Positions 24,701-33,866 of a stretch of DNA of 64,000 bases are shown piece after piece. Origin of the DNA: Bin87 sp034421995. GTDB lineage: Bacteria > Chloroflexota > Dehalococcoidia > Lucifugimonadales > UBA3495. The position numbers and the translations under genes are program-made. The stretch lies in the NCBI GenBank assembly GCA_034421995.1, contig DAOUJY010000047.1:1-64000 (forward strand), read 5' to 3'. Each line of letters begins with the position of its first letter. The first letter of the stretch is position 1. The notes under the pieces were generated by a model that saw only the letters and a program-made list of their open reading frames with translations, ran no database searches and had not been told where the DNA came from.

Positions 24701-25630
24701 TCACTTGTTCGGTTCCACGCCATGAAACAGGTATTGGCCGGCGTAACCGGCATAGGGACCAAAGTGATCCTGTGCCCAGCCTATCAACCGCCAGTGGATG
24801 CTGTCGTAAAATTGGTACTTTCCTTTCGAGTCCTTCTTGACGGTTGGGCAACCTTTCTGTTGGTAATTCCAGCGTTCTAACGCTCTTAACACCCACACAT
24901 CCACCGCAAACGCATCCAGTTTGTCCAAAGACATCAGTGCAATGCAATTGGCAATCTTGGGGCCGATGCCGGGGCAAGCATCCAGTCGACGTGCTGCGTC
25001 AATGCTTGACGTATCTGTGCTCGAAAGACCATCCAGATTAAGCGTATCGGTGCAGACTTGTTCTGCGGCAGCAAATACACTGTTAGCCCTTTTAAGACCC
25101 AACCGCAAGTCCACCAAGGCGGGCAATCCAACTTGTACAATCCGTTCCGCATTGGGGAAAATATACCGCATATCATCATCCAGATAGGCAATCCGTTGGC
25201 TTTGTGTTGCAATTTTCTCCACATTTCTTTTGATTCCATCGATACCGGCGTTTCCCGCACAGATGTAAGATACCAAGCACTCCCACGGCGTCTGCCGCAA
25301 AACTCGCATCCCCGAATACTTCCTTACCAACTCAGCAACCACCGTGTCACGGCTGAGGTCGGCATAGATAGCGTCAATGTCATCATCCTCCCGGAAGTAC
25401 CGGCGCAGCATTTCGTCATCTGAGTCCTTCGCATCCCGCTCACCGTCCGGGCCGCCCACTCGGTACTCAACCGGGCCGTTGACGCCGCCGTTTTGCCGGA
25501 TGTGGATAAGGTGCTCGCCCAGCACGCCGGAAAACCAGCCGTCGCCAAAGGGACGCCAGCGGAACGCCTGGCCCATGGTCAGACTCATTTCCAAGTCAAA
25601 GGGCTGCTCGATTTTCAGTTCCCGCGTCAT
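24701..25630 (-). CDS. OGG1-like DNA glycosylase, paralogue 2
   Basis: 309 residues, ATG 25630. It shares MGQAFRWRPFGDGWFSGVLG, the RQTPWECLVSYICAGNAGI block and the helix-hairpin-helix CPGIGPKIANCIALMSLDKL with Lys225, plus Asp244 in FAVDVW. Both catalytic residues are kept at the spacing seen in paralogues 1 and 3. Lower GC than paralogue 3 suggests a different history. The short gap of 24 bases to paralogue 1 suggests co-transcription; upstream it is divergent from a Uma2 gene. Confidence 0.85.
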   Translation of the reverse strand: MTRELKIEQPFDLEMSLTMGQAFRWRPFGDGWFSGVLGEHLIHIRQNGGVNGPVEYRVGGPDGERDAKDSDDEMLRRYFREDDDIDAIYADLSRDTVVAELVRKYSGMRVLRQTPWECLVSYICAGNAGIDGIKRNVEKIATQSQRIAYLDDDMRYIFPNAERIVQVGLPALVDLRLGLKRANSVFAAAEQVCTDTLNLDGLSSTDTSSIDAARRLDACPGIGPKIANCIALMSLDKLDAFAVDVWVLRALERWNYQQKGCPTVKKDSKGKYQFYDSIHWRLIGWAQDHFGPYAGYAGQYLFHGVEPNK

Positions 25631-25800
25631 CTTATCCCGCCGCTAAAATCCGTTGCCTGCGTTCCAGACTATCATAACATTCTGCTTGACCATGCCAATA
25701 ATCGCCTAACGCCCCTGCCGTTGCCCCCTCACCAGAGTATAATGTTCCCACTCCCGCCGACTGCCGCAGCAGCATCCGAGCCAACCTCGCCAGGTGCGCC

Positions 25801-26520
25801 ATGACTACTGCCAAACTTCCCGCCCAATCTCCGCCCGACCCCGCCGCGTTCCAATTGCCGGACCCGCCCCCGCGACACCCCGACGAAATGACCTCCGTAG
25901 AGCACCTGCACGAACCCGGCAACACCCACCATCTGGCCCAGTTCCTCGGCAACCCGGACACTACCCTGGTCACCGCGGAACGCTACATCGCCCGGGAACC
26001 CGGCTCCCCTGCCACCGAGCGGCGGGTGCCCGACTTGCTCATCGCCTTTGACGTGGATCCGGCGGCCTACCGGGCGCGCAATGGGTACGTCATATCAGAG
26101 CAGGGCAAGCCGCCGGACTTCGTGCTGGAAATAGTCTCGGCGAGCACGGGGCGGAGTGATGTTGAGGAAAAGCGGGATGCCTACGCGGCCTTTGGAATCC
26201 TGGAGTACTGGCGGTTTGACCCAACCGGGGAGCACCATGGCGCGCGGCTGGCCGGGGACCGGCTGGAGGGAGGGAGGTACGTACCGATTCCGATTGATGG
26301 GTTGAGTGAGGATGTGTTGCAGGGTTACAGCGCGGCGCTGAACTTGCACTTGCGATGGGAAGCCGGCCGGCTGGGGTGGTATGACCCGGCCACGGGGGAG
26401 CACATCCCTACCTATGAGTCCCAGCGGGCCAGAGCCGACCGGGAGCTGGCGGCGCGCATCCAGGCCGAGGCGCGCATCCGGGAACTGGAAAACGAACTAC
26501 ATCGGCTGAGGGATCAGTAG
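25801..26520 (+). CDS. Uma2 family protein with C-terminal coiled coil
   Basis: 239 residues, ATG 25801. Family elements are TTLVTAERYIAREPG, ERRVPDLLIAFDVD, PPDFVLEIVSASTG with the core Glu, and KRDAYAAFGILEYWRFDP. The last 40 residues form a charged helix (RADRELAARIQAEARIRELE). It differs from the other Uma2 proteins in the window and sits inside the glycosylase block on the opposite strand, as if inserted there. Confidence 0.85.
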   Translation: MTTAKLPAQSPPDPAAFQLPDPPPRHPDEMTSVEHLHEPGNTHHLAQFLGNPDTTLVTAERYIAREPGSPATERRVPDLLIAFDVDPAAYRARNGYVISEQGKPPDFVLEIVSASTGRSDVEEKRDAYAAFGILEYWRFDPTGEHHGARLAGDRLEGGRYVPIPIDGLSEDVLQGYSAALNLHLRWEAGRLGWYDPATGEHIPTYESQRARADRELAARIQAEARIRELENELHRLRDQ

Positions 26521-26591
26521 CTCGCGTGACGAAACCGGCGCTCTGAAAGGCGGTTTGCTCAACCCCTGAGCCGTTACGTAAGAGCGGTATC

Positions 26592-27452
26592 CTACCGACC
26601 TTCCCGCCGCCGCCCGTGGAACAAGTATTGCTGGGAGTAGCCGGCGTACTGCCCGAAGTAGTCCTGCGCCCATTCCACCATGGCCCGGTCGGGCGGCTTC
26701 TTCTGCATGGGGAAGTACCACTCCGCCAGGGCGCGGCGCACCCACACGTCCACCGGGAAGGCTTCCAGCTTCTCCAGGGAGAAGACGGCGATGCAGTCGG
26801 CTATCTTGGCCCCGATGCCGTAGCAGTCCATCAGGCGCGCTTTGGTCTCCGGGTAGGGCAGTCGTATCAACTCATCCAGATCCAGTTCGCCGTCGCAGAC
26901 TCTTCGGGCGGCCGCGGCTACATACGGCGCCCGGAATCCCAGGCCCAACTCGCGGAGAAAGCCCTCGCCGGCCGACGCCAACCGCTCCGGGGACGGGAAG
27001 GTGTGGCGAACCTCGCCGTCCAGTTCCAACGGCTCGCCCAGGCTGTCCGCCATGGCCTCCATGTTCTGGTGGATGCGTGGGATGTTGGAGGTTGCCGAGC
27101 AGATGAAGGCCACCGTGCACTCCCAGGGCTCCTGCCTCAGGATGCGCAGGCCCGGATAGCGCGCCACCATCTCCGCCACCCGGCGGTCGCGGCAGATGTC
27201 GGCATAGATGGCGTGGATGTCGTCGTCCAGCCGGAAATAGGAACGCAACAATGGGTCCGTTTCGGCGACATCCAGGGCCACACGCGCTCCGGCTACACGA
27301 TATTCCGCCCCCGCCGAATTTTGGCGGATATGGATCAGGCGCGGGCCGAGAACGCCGGAGTACCAGCCATCTGCGAGTTTTCGCCAGCGGTGGGCCTGTC
27401 CGCTCTCCAGGCTCTCGCCCAGGTCGAAAGGCTGGTCAATGGTTAGCTGCAC
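26592..27452 (-). CDS. OGG1-like DNA glycosylase, paralogue 3
   Basis: 286 residues, ATG 27452. It has SGQAHRWRKLADGWYSGVLG, RQEPWECTVAFICSATSNI and CYGIGAKIADCIAVFSLEKL with Lys216, and Asp235 in AFPVDVW. The conserved Phe of the FRWR motif is His here. The SNIPRI segment is typical of OGG1 proteins and is lost in the other two, so this copy is the best candidate for the housekeeping 8-oxoguanine enzyme. It ends convergent with the Uma2 gene. Confidence 0.87.
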   Translation of the reverse strand: MQLTIDQPFDLGESLESGQAHRWRKLADGWYSGVLGPRLIHIRQNSAGAEYRVAGARVALDVAETDPLLRSYFRLDDDIHAIYADICRDRRVAEMVARYPGLRILRQEPWECTVAFICSATSNIPRIHQNMEAMADSLGEPLELDGEVRHTFPSPERLASAGEGFLRELGLGFRAPYVAAAARRVCDGELDLDELIRLPYPETKARLMDCYGIGAKIADCIAVFSLEKLEAFPVDVWVRRALAEWYFPMQKKPPDRAMVEWAQDYFGQYAGYSQQYLFHGRRREGR

Positions 27453-27474
27453 GTTAGTAGCCTTCCGTTTCGTT

Positions 27475-27502
27475 GTAGGGGCGAATTATAATTCGCCCCT
27501 AC
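27475..27502. repeat. 28-bp palindromic repeat, AT-core type
   Basis: A perfect palindrome with the same arms as the GC-core copies and core ATTATAAT. It lies 48 bases after the stop of the DinG gene and 22 bases before the start of glycosylase paralogue 3. Confidence 0.95.
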
Positions 27503-27550
27503 CCGCGCTGGTAACGTCATCTATCCGATTAAATCACCTGAATTGCAGGG

Positions 27551-30442
27551 CTACATTGCCCGGTCCAGCTGAAGCCAGCGGGCGGCCTGCTCCCCCACGC
27601 TGCTGACGCTGGATCGCTCGAATGAGCATGAAGGGAGGGCGTTGAGGAAACGGTCGCCGTAATTGGCCGTCTGGATACGGCGGTCCAGGATGACCACCGC
27701 GCCCCGGTCAACCTTGCTGCGGATGAGGCGGCCAAATCCCTGGCGGAAGCGCAACACAGCGTGGGGCACCTGGAACTCGTTGAAGGGATTGTTGTACAGG
27801 TTGCCCCGGGCTTTGATGATGGGATCGCTGGGCACCGGAAAGGGCAGCCGACACAGCAATAACCCGCGCAGCACGCCCGATTCCATATCCACCCCCTCCC
27901 AGAAGCTGGCCGTGCCCAGCAACACGGCGCGGGAATCGGAATGCAGACGGTCGATGAGCTGGCGGGGCGTCCCGTCGATACCCTGGGCCAGCACGGTGAT
28001 GCCCATAGCCCGCAGCGGCCCGCGCACCTGGAACGACGCCTCTCGCAACGCGCTGTGGGAGGTGAACAGCGCCATCAGGTGGCCGTCCAACGCCTGCGCC
28101 ATGTTGGTGATGACCTGGGCAGTCCCGCGGGCATGTTCCGCGCCACGGCGCGGGTCGGGGAGATCGTCGGGCACCATGAGCAGCGTGTTCCGCCGGTAGT
28201 TGAAAGGGCTGTCCACCAGCAACTCATCGCTCTCTTCCGGGAAGCCCACCCGCTGCCGGAGGAAAGCGAAATTGGCGTCGGTGGCCAGCGTGGCGCTGGT
28301 CAGCACCACCGACTCCTTCTGCTCAAACAACTGATCCGACAAGATGGAGGCCACCGACAGCGGTGTGGAGTGCAGGGTGAGGTTGCGCCGGACCATGTCG
28401 ATCCACTGGATCTGTTCATCGTCATAGCGGCCAAACAGCGACGCCAGTCGCTCGTTCAGCAGGGCAATGTCCTCAATGAAGCCGGTCAATTCGGAGGCGT
28501 CATCATCGCCGGCCGAGTTGAAGCTGCCCTGACCAACGGCTCGCTCCACGTCGCCCAGGCGATTTACGCACTCGGTCAAAAAGGTAGCCAGCGATTCCCA
28601 TTCCAGCGTTACCGTGCCCCATTCGCGGCTTTGCCGGGCACCGGCGTCCAGCGATAGCGGCTGCCGGTCGTGGTCGCCCCGGCTTTCCGCTTGATAGAAG
28701 CGGGTCACGGCGCTCCACAGCTGCTGCCAGCCCTGCAATGCCTGGTTGCAGGCGGCGGTGGCCCCGGTGAGCGCATCGCGCGCCCGGGCCGCGTTGTCGT
28801 CATCGCCGGCCTGGTTCGCCGCCCCGGTCAAAAATCTGAGCAGACGATAGATGCTGTCCAATTCCTGGGGCAGGTCGTCTTCGGCGATCTCAAAGCCCAG
28901 CTGACGGCTGGCTTCCTCCTCCAGGTGATGGGCCTCATCGACGATCAGCCGTTGGTAGTCCTGGAGCACGGTGCCACCCACCGCCAGATCGGCCAGCAGC
29001 AGGGCGTGGTTCACCACGAGGATATGGGCCGATTCGGCGCGGCGTCGCGCCTGGCGCAGGAAGCAGGGAGCGCCGCCCCGGAAGGACTGGCAGACGCCCT
29101 GGTTGTCGGCGCACAGCCGCGACCACGCCCGCAGGTCGCCGAAACTCAGGTTCAGATCGGTGCGGTCCCCGTTCTCGGTGTCGTCGAGCCATACCGCCGT
29201 TTTGCCCAGCACCCGCGCCTCGTCTTCGGTCAGGTTGTCGGAACTGCCCAGGCTGGACCAGCGCCGCAGGCAAAGGTAGTTGGAACGCCCCTTGAGCTGG
29301 GCATATCTGACGGTGTTGGGCTGCAGAATGCCGGCCTCTTCCAGTATGCCAACCACCGCCGGAAGATCCTTGTTCATCAACTGCTCTTGCAGGTTGATGG
29401 TGTTGGTGGAGATGACCACCCGCTGCCCGTGGCTGGCGGCGTACAGCACGGCCGGCAACAGGTAGGCAATGCTCTTGCCGATCCCGGTGCCGCCCTCCAC
29501 GATGAGCTTGCGCCCCTGGTACACGGCCCGAGTGACCGCTTTGAGCATCTCGGCCTGCTGAGGGCGGTTCTCAAAACCGGGGAACGACCGGGCGAATATG
29601 CCGTGGGGTTCCAGCAGCTCCTCAACCTGCTGCTCGGTGAGTTCCCGGCGCACCGCGCTGCGGATCGGCTCGCCAGCCCGATCCGTCGAAGATCCGTCGG
29701 ACAGGCGACTGGCCAGGCTTTCCAAATTCAGCCCGTTGAGCCCTACGGCGCCCTGGATTTCATGAGAAATCTGACCTGGGGCTGCAAGTCCGCCGTGGCG
29801 GACCGAGTTGGCGCCCCCGGCGTAGGGTATCAGCCCTTCCAGCAGATCGGAGATGGACGCGTTGGCGGCCCGGGCCGCCCTGGCGATGAAGGCGATCTTG
29901 GCGGCGGGGTAGGATGTTCCCAGTTCCAACAGCCGGTGGAAAACCAGCGCGGTAGTCTCGGCGTCGGCGGTGGCCCGGTGGGCCTGGCTGTGGTCCAGAC
30001 CCAGGTGTTTCGCCAGCGCGACCAGGTTGTACTCGGGCAAGGTGGGCAGGAATATGGAGGCCAGATCCCAGGTGTTGTAGCTGTGGTTGCTCAAGTGAAG
30101 CCCGTGGGAACGCAGGAAGCCCAGGTCGAAGGCGATGTTATGGCCCACCACGGGAAGGTCGCCAACGAAGTCAGCGAACTCTTCGACAATTTGCTCAAAG
30201 GCCGGAGCGCGCTCAATTTGCGACGGGCTGATTGAAGTCAGTTGCTGGATGAACGTCGGGATCTGCCGGCGTCCCGGATTGACGAAGGTTTGGTAACGCT
30301 CCAGCACCTCACCGCCCTGGAACTTGACGGCGCCCACCTCAATGATGGCGTCGGCGTGGGCCTGCAACCCGGTGGTTTCCAGGTCGATGCAGACGAACCG
30401 GCGTTCAAATATGTCGCTGCGGGGCAATAGCGTTTGTGTCAT
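27551..30442 (-). CDS. dinG: DinG-type helicase with N-terminal DnaQ-like exonuclease
   Basis: 963 residues. The N-terminal 3'-5' exonuclease shows FVCIDLETTGLQ, VGHNIAFDLGFL and HRATADAETTALV. The XPD/DinG helicase follows with Walker A GGTGIGKSIAYLLPA, the VDEAHHLEEEA box, and four cysteines in the LCLRRW, LCADNQGVCQ and APCFLRQAR segments that can hold a [4Fe-4S] cluster. Late motifs GTASFWEGVDMESG and RFRQGFGRLIRS complete it. The family unwinds DNA 5'-3' and clears R-loops or damaged forks. It lies upstream of glycosylase paralogue 3, consistent with a repair context. Confidence 0.92.
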   Translation of the reverse strand: MTQTLLPRSDIFERRFVCIDLETTGLQAHADAIIEVGAVKFQGGEVLERYQTFVNPGRRQIPTFIQQLTSISPSQIERAPAFEQIVEEFADFVGDLPVVGHNIAFDLGFLRSHGLHLSNHSYNTWDLASIFLPTLPEYNLVALAKHLGLDHSQAHRATADAETTALVFHRLLELGTSYPAAKIAFIARAARAANASISDLLEGLIPYAGGANSVRHGGLAAPGQISHEIQGAVGLNGLNLESLASRLSDGSSTDRAGEPIRSAVRRELTEQQVEELLEPHGIFARSFPGFENRPQQAEMLKAVTRAVYQGRKLIVEGGTGIGKSIAYLLPAVLYAASHGQRVVISTNTINLQEQLMNKDLPAVVGILEEAGILQPNTVRYAQLKGRSNYLCLRRWSSLGSSDNLTEDEARVLGKTAVWLDDTENGDRTDLNLSFGDLRAWSRLCADNQGVCQSFRGGAPCFLRQARRRAESAHILVVNHALLLADLAVGGTVLQDYQRLIVDEAHHLEEEASRQLGFEIAEDDLPQELDSIYRLLRFLTGAANQAGDDDNAARARDALTGATAACNQALQGWQQLWSAVTRFYQAESRGDHDRQPLSLDAGARQSREWGTVTLEWESLATFLTECVNRLGDVERAVGQGSFNSAGDDDASELTGFIEDIALLNERLASLFGRYDDEQIQWIDMVRRNLTLHSTPLSVASILSDQLFEQKESVVLTSATLATDANFAFLRQRVGFPEESDELLVDSPFNYRRNTLLMVPDDLPDPRRGAEHARGTAQVITNMAQALDGHLMALFTSHSALREASFQVRGPLRAMGITVLAQGIDGTPRQLIDRLHSDSRAVLLGTASFWEGVDMESGVLRGLLLCRLPFPVPSDPIIKARGNLYNNPFNEFQVPHAVLRFRQGFGRLIRSKVDRGAVVILDRRIQTANYGDRFLNALPSCSFERSSVSSVGEQAARWLQLDRAM

Positions 30443-30465
30443 GAATGGCCGCTCAATCCCGGTTG

Positions 30466-30493
30466 GTAGGGGCGAATAATTATTCGCCCGGCT
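30466..30493. repeat. 28-bp palindromic repeat, AT-core type, right end degenerate
   Basis: The left arm and core match the copy at 49348 exactly; the last four or five bases of the right arm differ. The right arm contains the TAA stop (30480-30482) and last codons of the PHP gene, so this repeat defines that protein's end. Confidence 0.85.
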
Positions 30494-31193
30494 GGGAACG
30501 CAGGCGGTAGGGACGCAGCGCTCCCTGCCGCAAACCCTCTAAGGGACGGAAGTCGCCCCGATGCAGCGCGGCCAGAAACTGGGCTTCGTCGAAAATCTCG
30601 TCGGAGAACTCCGTCACAAACCGGCCCAACCCGTGGGTGCTGTGGGCGTCGCTGCCGCCGGTCACGGGCAGATTCAGCAGGCGGGCCACGTCGGCCGCGA
30701 AGCGGTTTTCGTCGTCGGAGGTGCCGCCATTGGCGATCTCGACGGCGTCGGTCAACTTGAAAACCGGATGGTGCATCGCCGTTTCCGGTTCCTGCGGTAT
30801 GGGTTCCTTGGGGTCAGGATACAGATACGGACGGGAGCCATGATGCTGGCGGAGCACGCCGCGGAAGGGATGCGCCGACACCACGAAGCCACCGACGGCA
30901 TGGGCGGCCTTGCTCAGTTCCTCGGCGTGATGAAAACCGCTCTGGTAGCGGTCAACGCCAAAGGCCAGGATGTGGCCCATGTCGGTGTCTGCCTCCATGG
31001 CGCGGATCAGCACTACGTTATGCTGAGCGGCAAAGGCAGCGAACTCATGCCGGTCCCAGGGGCCGGCGTGTTCGGTGATGCAAAGGCCCCGCAAACCGAG
31101 GCGTTCCGCTTCGAGGATCAGATCTTCGGGCGTCAGGCTGGAATCGGCGCTGCCCTTGGTGGTGTGGATGTGAAGGTCAAAAATGCGTGCCAT
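30480..31193 (-). CDS. PHP-domain metal-dependent phosphoesterase
   Basis: 237 residues from ATG 31193, chosen because the PHP fold begins at once with MARIFDLHIHTTKGSADS. Metal ligands are seen in HIHT, ITEHAGPWDRHEF, a Glu in RAMEADTDMGH, VVSAHPFRG and GGSDAHSTHGLG. Related proteins hydrolyse phosphoesters such as AMP-derived nucleotides or histidinol phosphate. The last codons and stop lie in a palindromic repeat, so the natural C terminus may have been altered. It follows nothing closely; the HAD gene is divergent 99 bases away. Confidence 0.85.
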   Translation of the reverse strand: MARIFDLHIHTTKGSADSSLTPEDLILEAERLGLRGLCITEHAGPWDRHEFAAFAAQHNVVLIRAMEADTDMGHILAFGVDRYQSGFHHAEELSKAAHAVGGFVVSAHPFRGVLRQHHGSRPYLYPDPKEPIPQEPETAMHHPVFKLTDAVEIANGGTSDDENRFAADVARLLNLPVTGGSDAHSTHGLGRFVTEFSDEIFDEAQFLAALHRGDFRPLEGLRQGALRPYRLRSQPGE

Positions 31194-31292
31194 ATGCCAT
31201 ACCAGTCTATTGGCAGGGGCGGGCCGCGTCAACTTGGAAAGGTTGGGATATAATTGCGGCGATTTAAAGCCGGGCAGGAGGATTACCCAGGA

Positions 31293-31958
31293 ATGGCAGG
31301 ATACCGAGGGATTTTGTTCGATATGGACGGCGTTCTGGTGGACAGTGAGCCGCTGTTTCACAAGGCCGTCAACGTCGTGGTGGAACGCTGCGGCGCGCCG
31401 GCGATTACCGAAGAGGAGAACAACCGCTACCTTCTCGGCACCACGGTGGAAGAGACCTGGGTGCGGGTGAGGGAACTGCGCGGCATTGACCGGACGCCGG
31501 CGGAACTGCTGGCCGAATACAACGTGGTAGTGAAAGAAGTCCTGCGCTCGGATCTGACGCCCCGCCCCGGCGTCCGCGCGCTGATCGCGGAGGCCCAGCG
31601 GCGCGGCCTGCCCATCGCGGTGGCTTCGTCGTCCCTGCGCGAATGGGTGGACCTCAAGCTGTCGGTAATCGGGTTGACCGACGCCTTTCCCGTAGCCCTG
31701 GGCGGCGACGACATTGAGCGCGGCAAGCCGGAGCCGGACATCTACATCAAGGCGGCCCGGCTCATCGGCCTGGAGGCTGCCCAGTGTGTCGCCATCGAAG
31801 ATTCACCCATCGGTCTGGCCGCCGCCAGCGCATCGGGCGCGTACACCGTTTGCACTCTGACCGATTCCACCCGCCACCTGGATCTGTCGGCGGCGGACGT
31901 CATCATTGAAAACCTGGAATCATTCGACTACGACCTGCTGGCGCCGGGGCCGGCCTAG
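31293..31958 (+). CDS. HAD-family hydrolase, beta-phosphoglucomutase-like
   Basis: 221 residues from ATG 31293 with AGGAGG upstream. Motif I is ILFDMDGVLVDSEP, motif II is VASSSLREW, motif III is the Lys in RGKPEPDIY, and motif IV is AIEDSPIGLAAASASG. A helical cap follows motif I, as in subclass I phosphatases and phosphoglucomutases. The substrate is probably a small sugar phosphate or phosphoglycolate. It is convergent with the Pro/Thr-rich protein. Confidence 0.88.
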   Translation: MAGYRGILFDMDGVLVDSEPLFHKAVNVVVERCGAPAITEEENNRYLLGTTVEETWVRVRELRGIDRTPAELLAEYNVVVKEVLRSDLTPRPGVRALIAEAQRRGLPIAVASSSLREWVDLKLSVIGLTDAFPVALGGDDIERGKPEPDIYIKAARLIGLEAAQCVAIEDSPIGLAAASASGAYTVCTLTDSTRHLDLSAADVIIENLESFDYDLLAPGPA

Positions 31959-31975
31959 ACTCACGCCAACGGAAA

Positions 31976-32824
31976 TCAACCCTGACCCGGCTCGTACTCG
32001 ATATTGATGGTGGCGCTTGCCGTTTGGCTTTCCAGGGTAGCGGTTATCCGAATCTCGTTGGGTCCTCTTTGCAGGGACATGGTGGCTTCCCATCTACCCT
32101 CTTCATCCGGGCGCACGAGGAATGTATCGTTGATTACCACTTGCGCATCGGGCGCGGTCTCTCCGACGACGGTCAACAGCCGATGGGACACGGTGGCGCC
32201 ATCCTCCGGCTCCCATACATCCAGAGACAGCGCCGGAGGAATGGGGTCGTAGGTCAATTGCAGGAACTGACGAACCGGTTGGGTGGACGCGCCGTGACGG
32301 CTGACGATCTCGACTACGTTGGTGCCCTCGGCTAAGGGAATGATCTCCGAAAAATCTCCGTTGCCGTCGGGTTGCAGTGTGAAGCCCCGTTCACCATCCT
32401 TGCTGGAATAAACGATTTCCATGACTGACCCCGGCAGGGTGGAACCGGACACGGCGACTTCCGGCAGCCCCCGAACCACATCCAGATTCTGCGGACGGTC
32501 CACTTGCAGGAAGAGCGGTCTCGGCGTCGGAGGCGGGGGCGGCGTGGTTGTGGGCGTCGGCGTGGGCGTCGGCGGAGGCAAAGGCGTGGGCGTCGGCGGA
32601 GGCAAAGGCGTCGCCGTGGGCGTCGGTGGCGGCAAAGGCGTCGCCGTGGGCGTCGGTGGAGGGGTGGATGCCGTCGGACCGGGCGGCGCCGTGGGTATGG
32701 GCGTCGGTTCACTCCGGGCCTGGTATGGCAAATCGGGCGCTCCGGGTACCGAGAGACCCCACGCTGCCAGAAACACTGCGATCAGCAGAAATGCTGCCGC
32801 TGCTGCTAGTATCTGCTGGCGCAA
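31976..32824 (-). CDS. Membrane-anchored Pro/Thr-rich protein with Ig-like domains
   Basis: 282 residues. A hydrophobic N-terminal segment (ILAAAAAFLLIAVFLAAW) acts as signal or anchor, followed by about 60 residues of Pro-Thr repeats (TATPLPPPTP), then two bacterial Ig-like domains (SGSTLPGSVMEIVYSS and VGETAPDAQVVINDTFLV) of the type found in glucodextranase B. Such proteins extend from the cell surface through a stiff linker. It lies next to a sensor kinase and response regulator on the same strand and near a large surface protein. Confidence 0.75.
   Translation of the reverse strand: MRQQILAAAAAFLLIAVFLAAWGLSVPGAPDLPYQARSEPTPIPTAPPGPTASTPPPTPTATPLPPPTPTATPLPPPTPTPLPPPTPTPTPTTTPPPPPTPRPLFLQVDRPQNLDVVRGLPEVAVSGSTLPGSVMEIVYSSKDGERGFTLQPDGNGDFSEIIPLAEGTNVVEIVSRHGASTQPVRQFLQLTYDPIPPALSLDVWEPEDGATVSHRLLTVVGETAPDAQVVINDTFLVRPDEEGRWEATMSLQRGPNEIRITATLESQTASATINIEYEPGQG
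32546..32670 (-). repeat. Tandem repeat coding the Pro/Thr linker
   Basis: Two 30-bp units at 32601-32630 and 32631-32660 differ at one base. The preceding 24-bp unit (32577-32600) is the same with six bases deleted. They encode the TATPLPPPTP-type repeats of the linker and are likely to vary in number between strains. Confidence 0.85.
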
Positions 32825-32861
32825 AACTTCGTAGTCCGGCCCGGTCGGTCAGACGGGTGAT

Positions 32862-33854
32862 TTACGAAGGCCAGGCATCCGGCGCGCCGACGGGAAGGGT
32901 CAGGTTGAATACGGTGCGCGGCCCTTCGCCGGATGCCAGCGTGGATGCCACGGTGAGCTCCCCTCCGTAGCGCAGCGCCAGCGTGCGGCTGATATACAGC
33001 CCCAAGCCTGACGAGGTTTTTTCTTCGCTGCGCCCCATTTCCGGCGTCCAGCCCCGCGCGAAGAGATGGTTCCGGTACTGTGCCGGAATCCCCGGACCGT
33101 CATCGGAAACCCGTACCTGAAAATTATTCGCGTCGCGGGTCACGGTAATCTCAATATAGTCGCCCCCGTAGCGCAGGGCGTTGTCCACCAGGTTGGCGAT
33201 GATATGCTCCAAAGCCGTAGCGTCGGAGTAAACCAGGCCAAAGTCCTCCGGTTCCGACCACCAGGCGATGTCCTTGCCCTGTTCGATGGCCTGTCCGGCG
33301 TAACGTTCTACGATACGACTGACCACCGCCGGCGGTTCTACCGGATAACGCTCCACCGGCGCGTCCGGAGTTTCCAGATTGATCAGCACCTGGATGTTGG
33401 CCATCATCAACCGGAAGGAAGGGGCCTGCTCTTCGATCTCGTCCAGCAATTCGTGTATCACCAGAGAAACGTCTTCGCCGGTCGCCACGAGGACGCCGCG
33501 GGCTTCTCGACACTTGCCCAGAATGCGCCGCATGGGCCGGCCCAGGTCATGCTGGAAGGCTTCGAAGTGCTGCTCGGTCAAACGACTCCAGTCGCCGGCG
33601 TCGTTGAAACCCTCCACGGGACGCCGCCGCGAACCGGTCACCAGGTACGCGCCCACGGCCACCGCCAATCCTACGACGACACCGGCCATGCCGATGTAGG
33701 CCAGGGGTTCCACGGCCCAGAGTTCCGCAAAGGGCCAGTCTGCCGGCAGGAAGTAAGACAACACCATCAGCGCCAGGCCAAGGACGGCCAGCGCCATGCC
33801 GGACCATGCCGGCCACGGGTGAGCCGGGCCGCTTTGCGATTGAATAACTGCCAT
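32862..33854 (-). CDS. Sensor histidine kinase
   Basis: 330 residues with two membrane helices (about 18-38 and 50-73) and no large sensor loop. The phosphoacceptor region is EAFQHDLGRPMRRIL with His102. The ATPase domain shows the N box NLVDNALRYGGDYIEI, G1 VSDDGPGIP and G2 SSGLGLYISRTLALRYGG. The H box is non-standard (no following Glu), so its mechanism may differ. It follows the response regulator by 12 bases, forming a two-component pair. Confidence 0.87.
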   Translation of the reverse strand: MAVIQSQSGPAHPWPAWSGMALAVLGLALMVLSYFLPADWPFAELWAVEPLAYIGMAGVVVGLAVAVGAYLVTGSRRRPVEGFNDAGDWSRLTEQHFEAFQHDLGRPMRRILGKCREARGVLVATGEDVSLVIHELLDEIEEQAPSFRLMMANIQVLINLETPDAPVERYPVEPPAVVSRIVERYAGQAIEQGKDIAWWSEPEDFGLVYSDATALEHIIANLVDNALRYGGDYIEITVTRDANNFQVRVSDDGPGIPAQYRNHLFARGWTPEMGRSEEKTSSGLGLYISRTLALRYGGELTVASTLASGEGPRTVFNLTLPVGAPDAWPS

Positions 33855-33866
33855 TGGATCGCCTCG

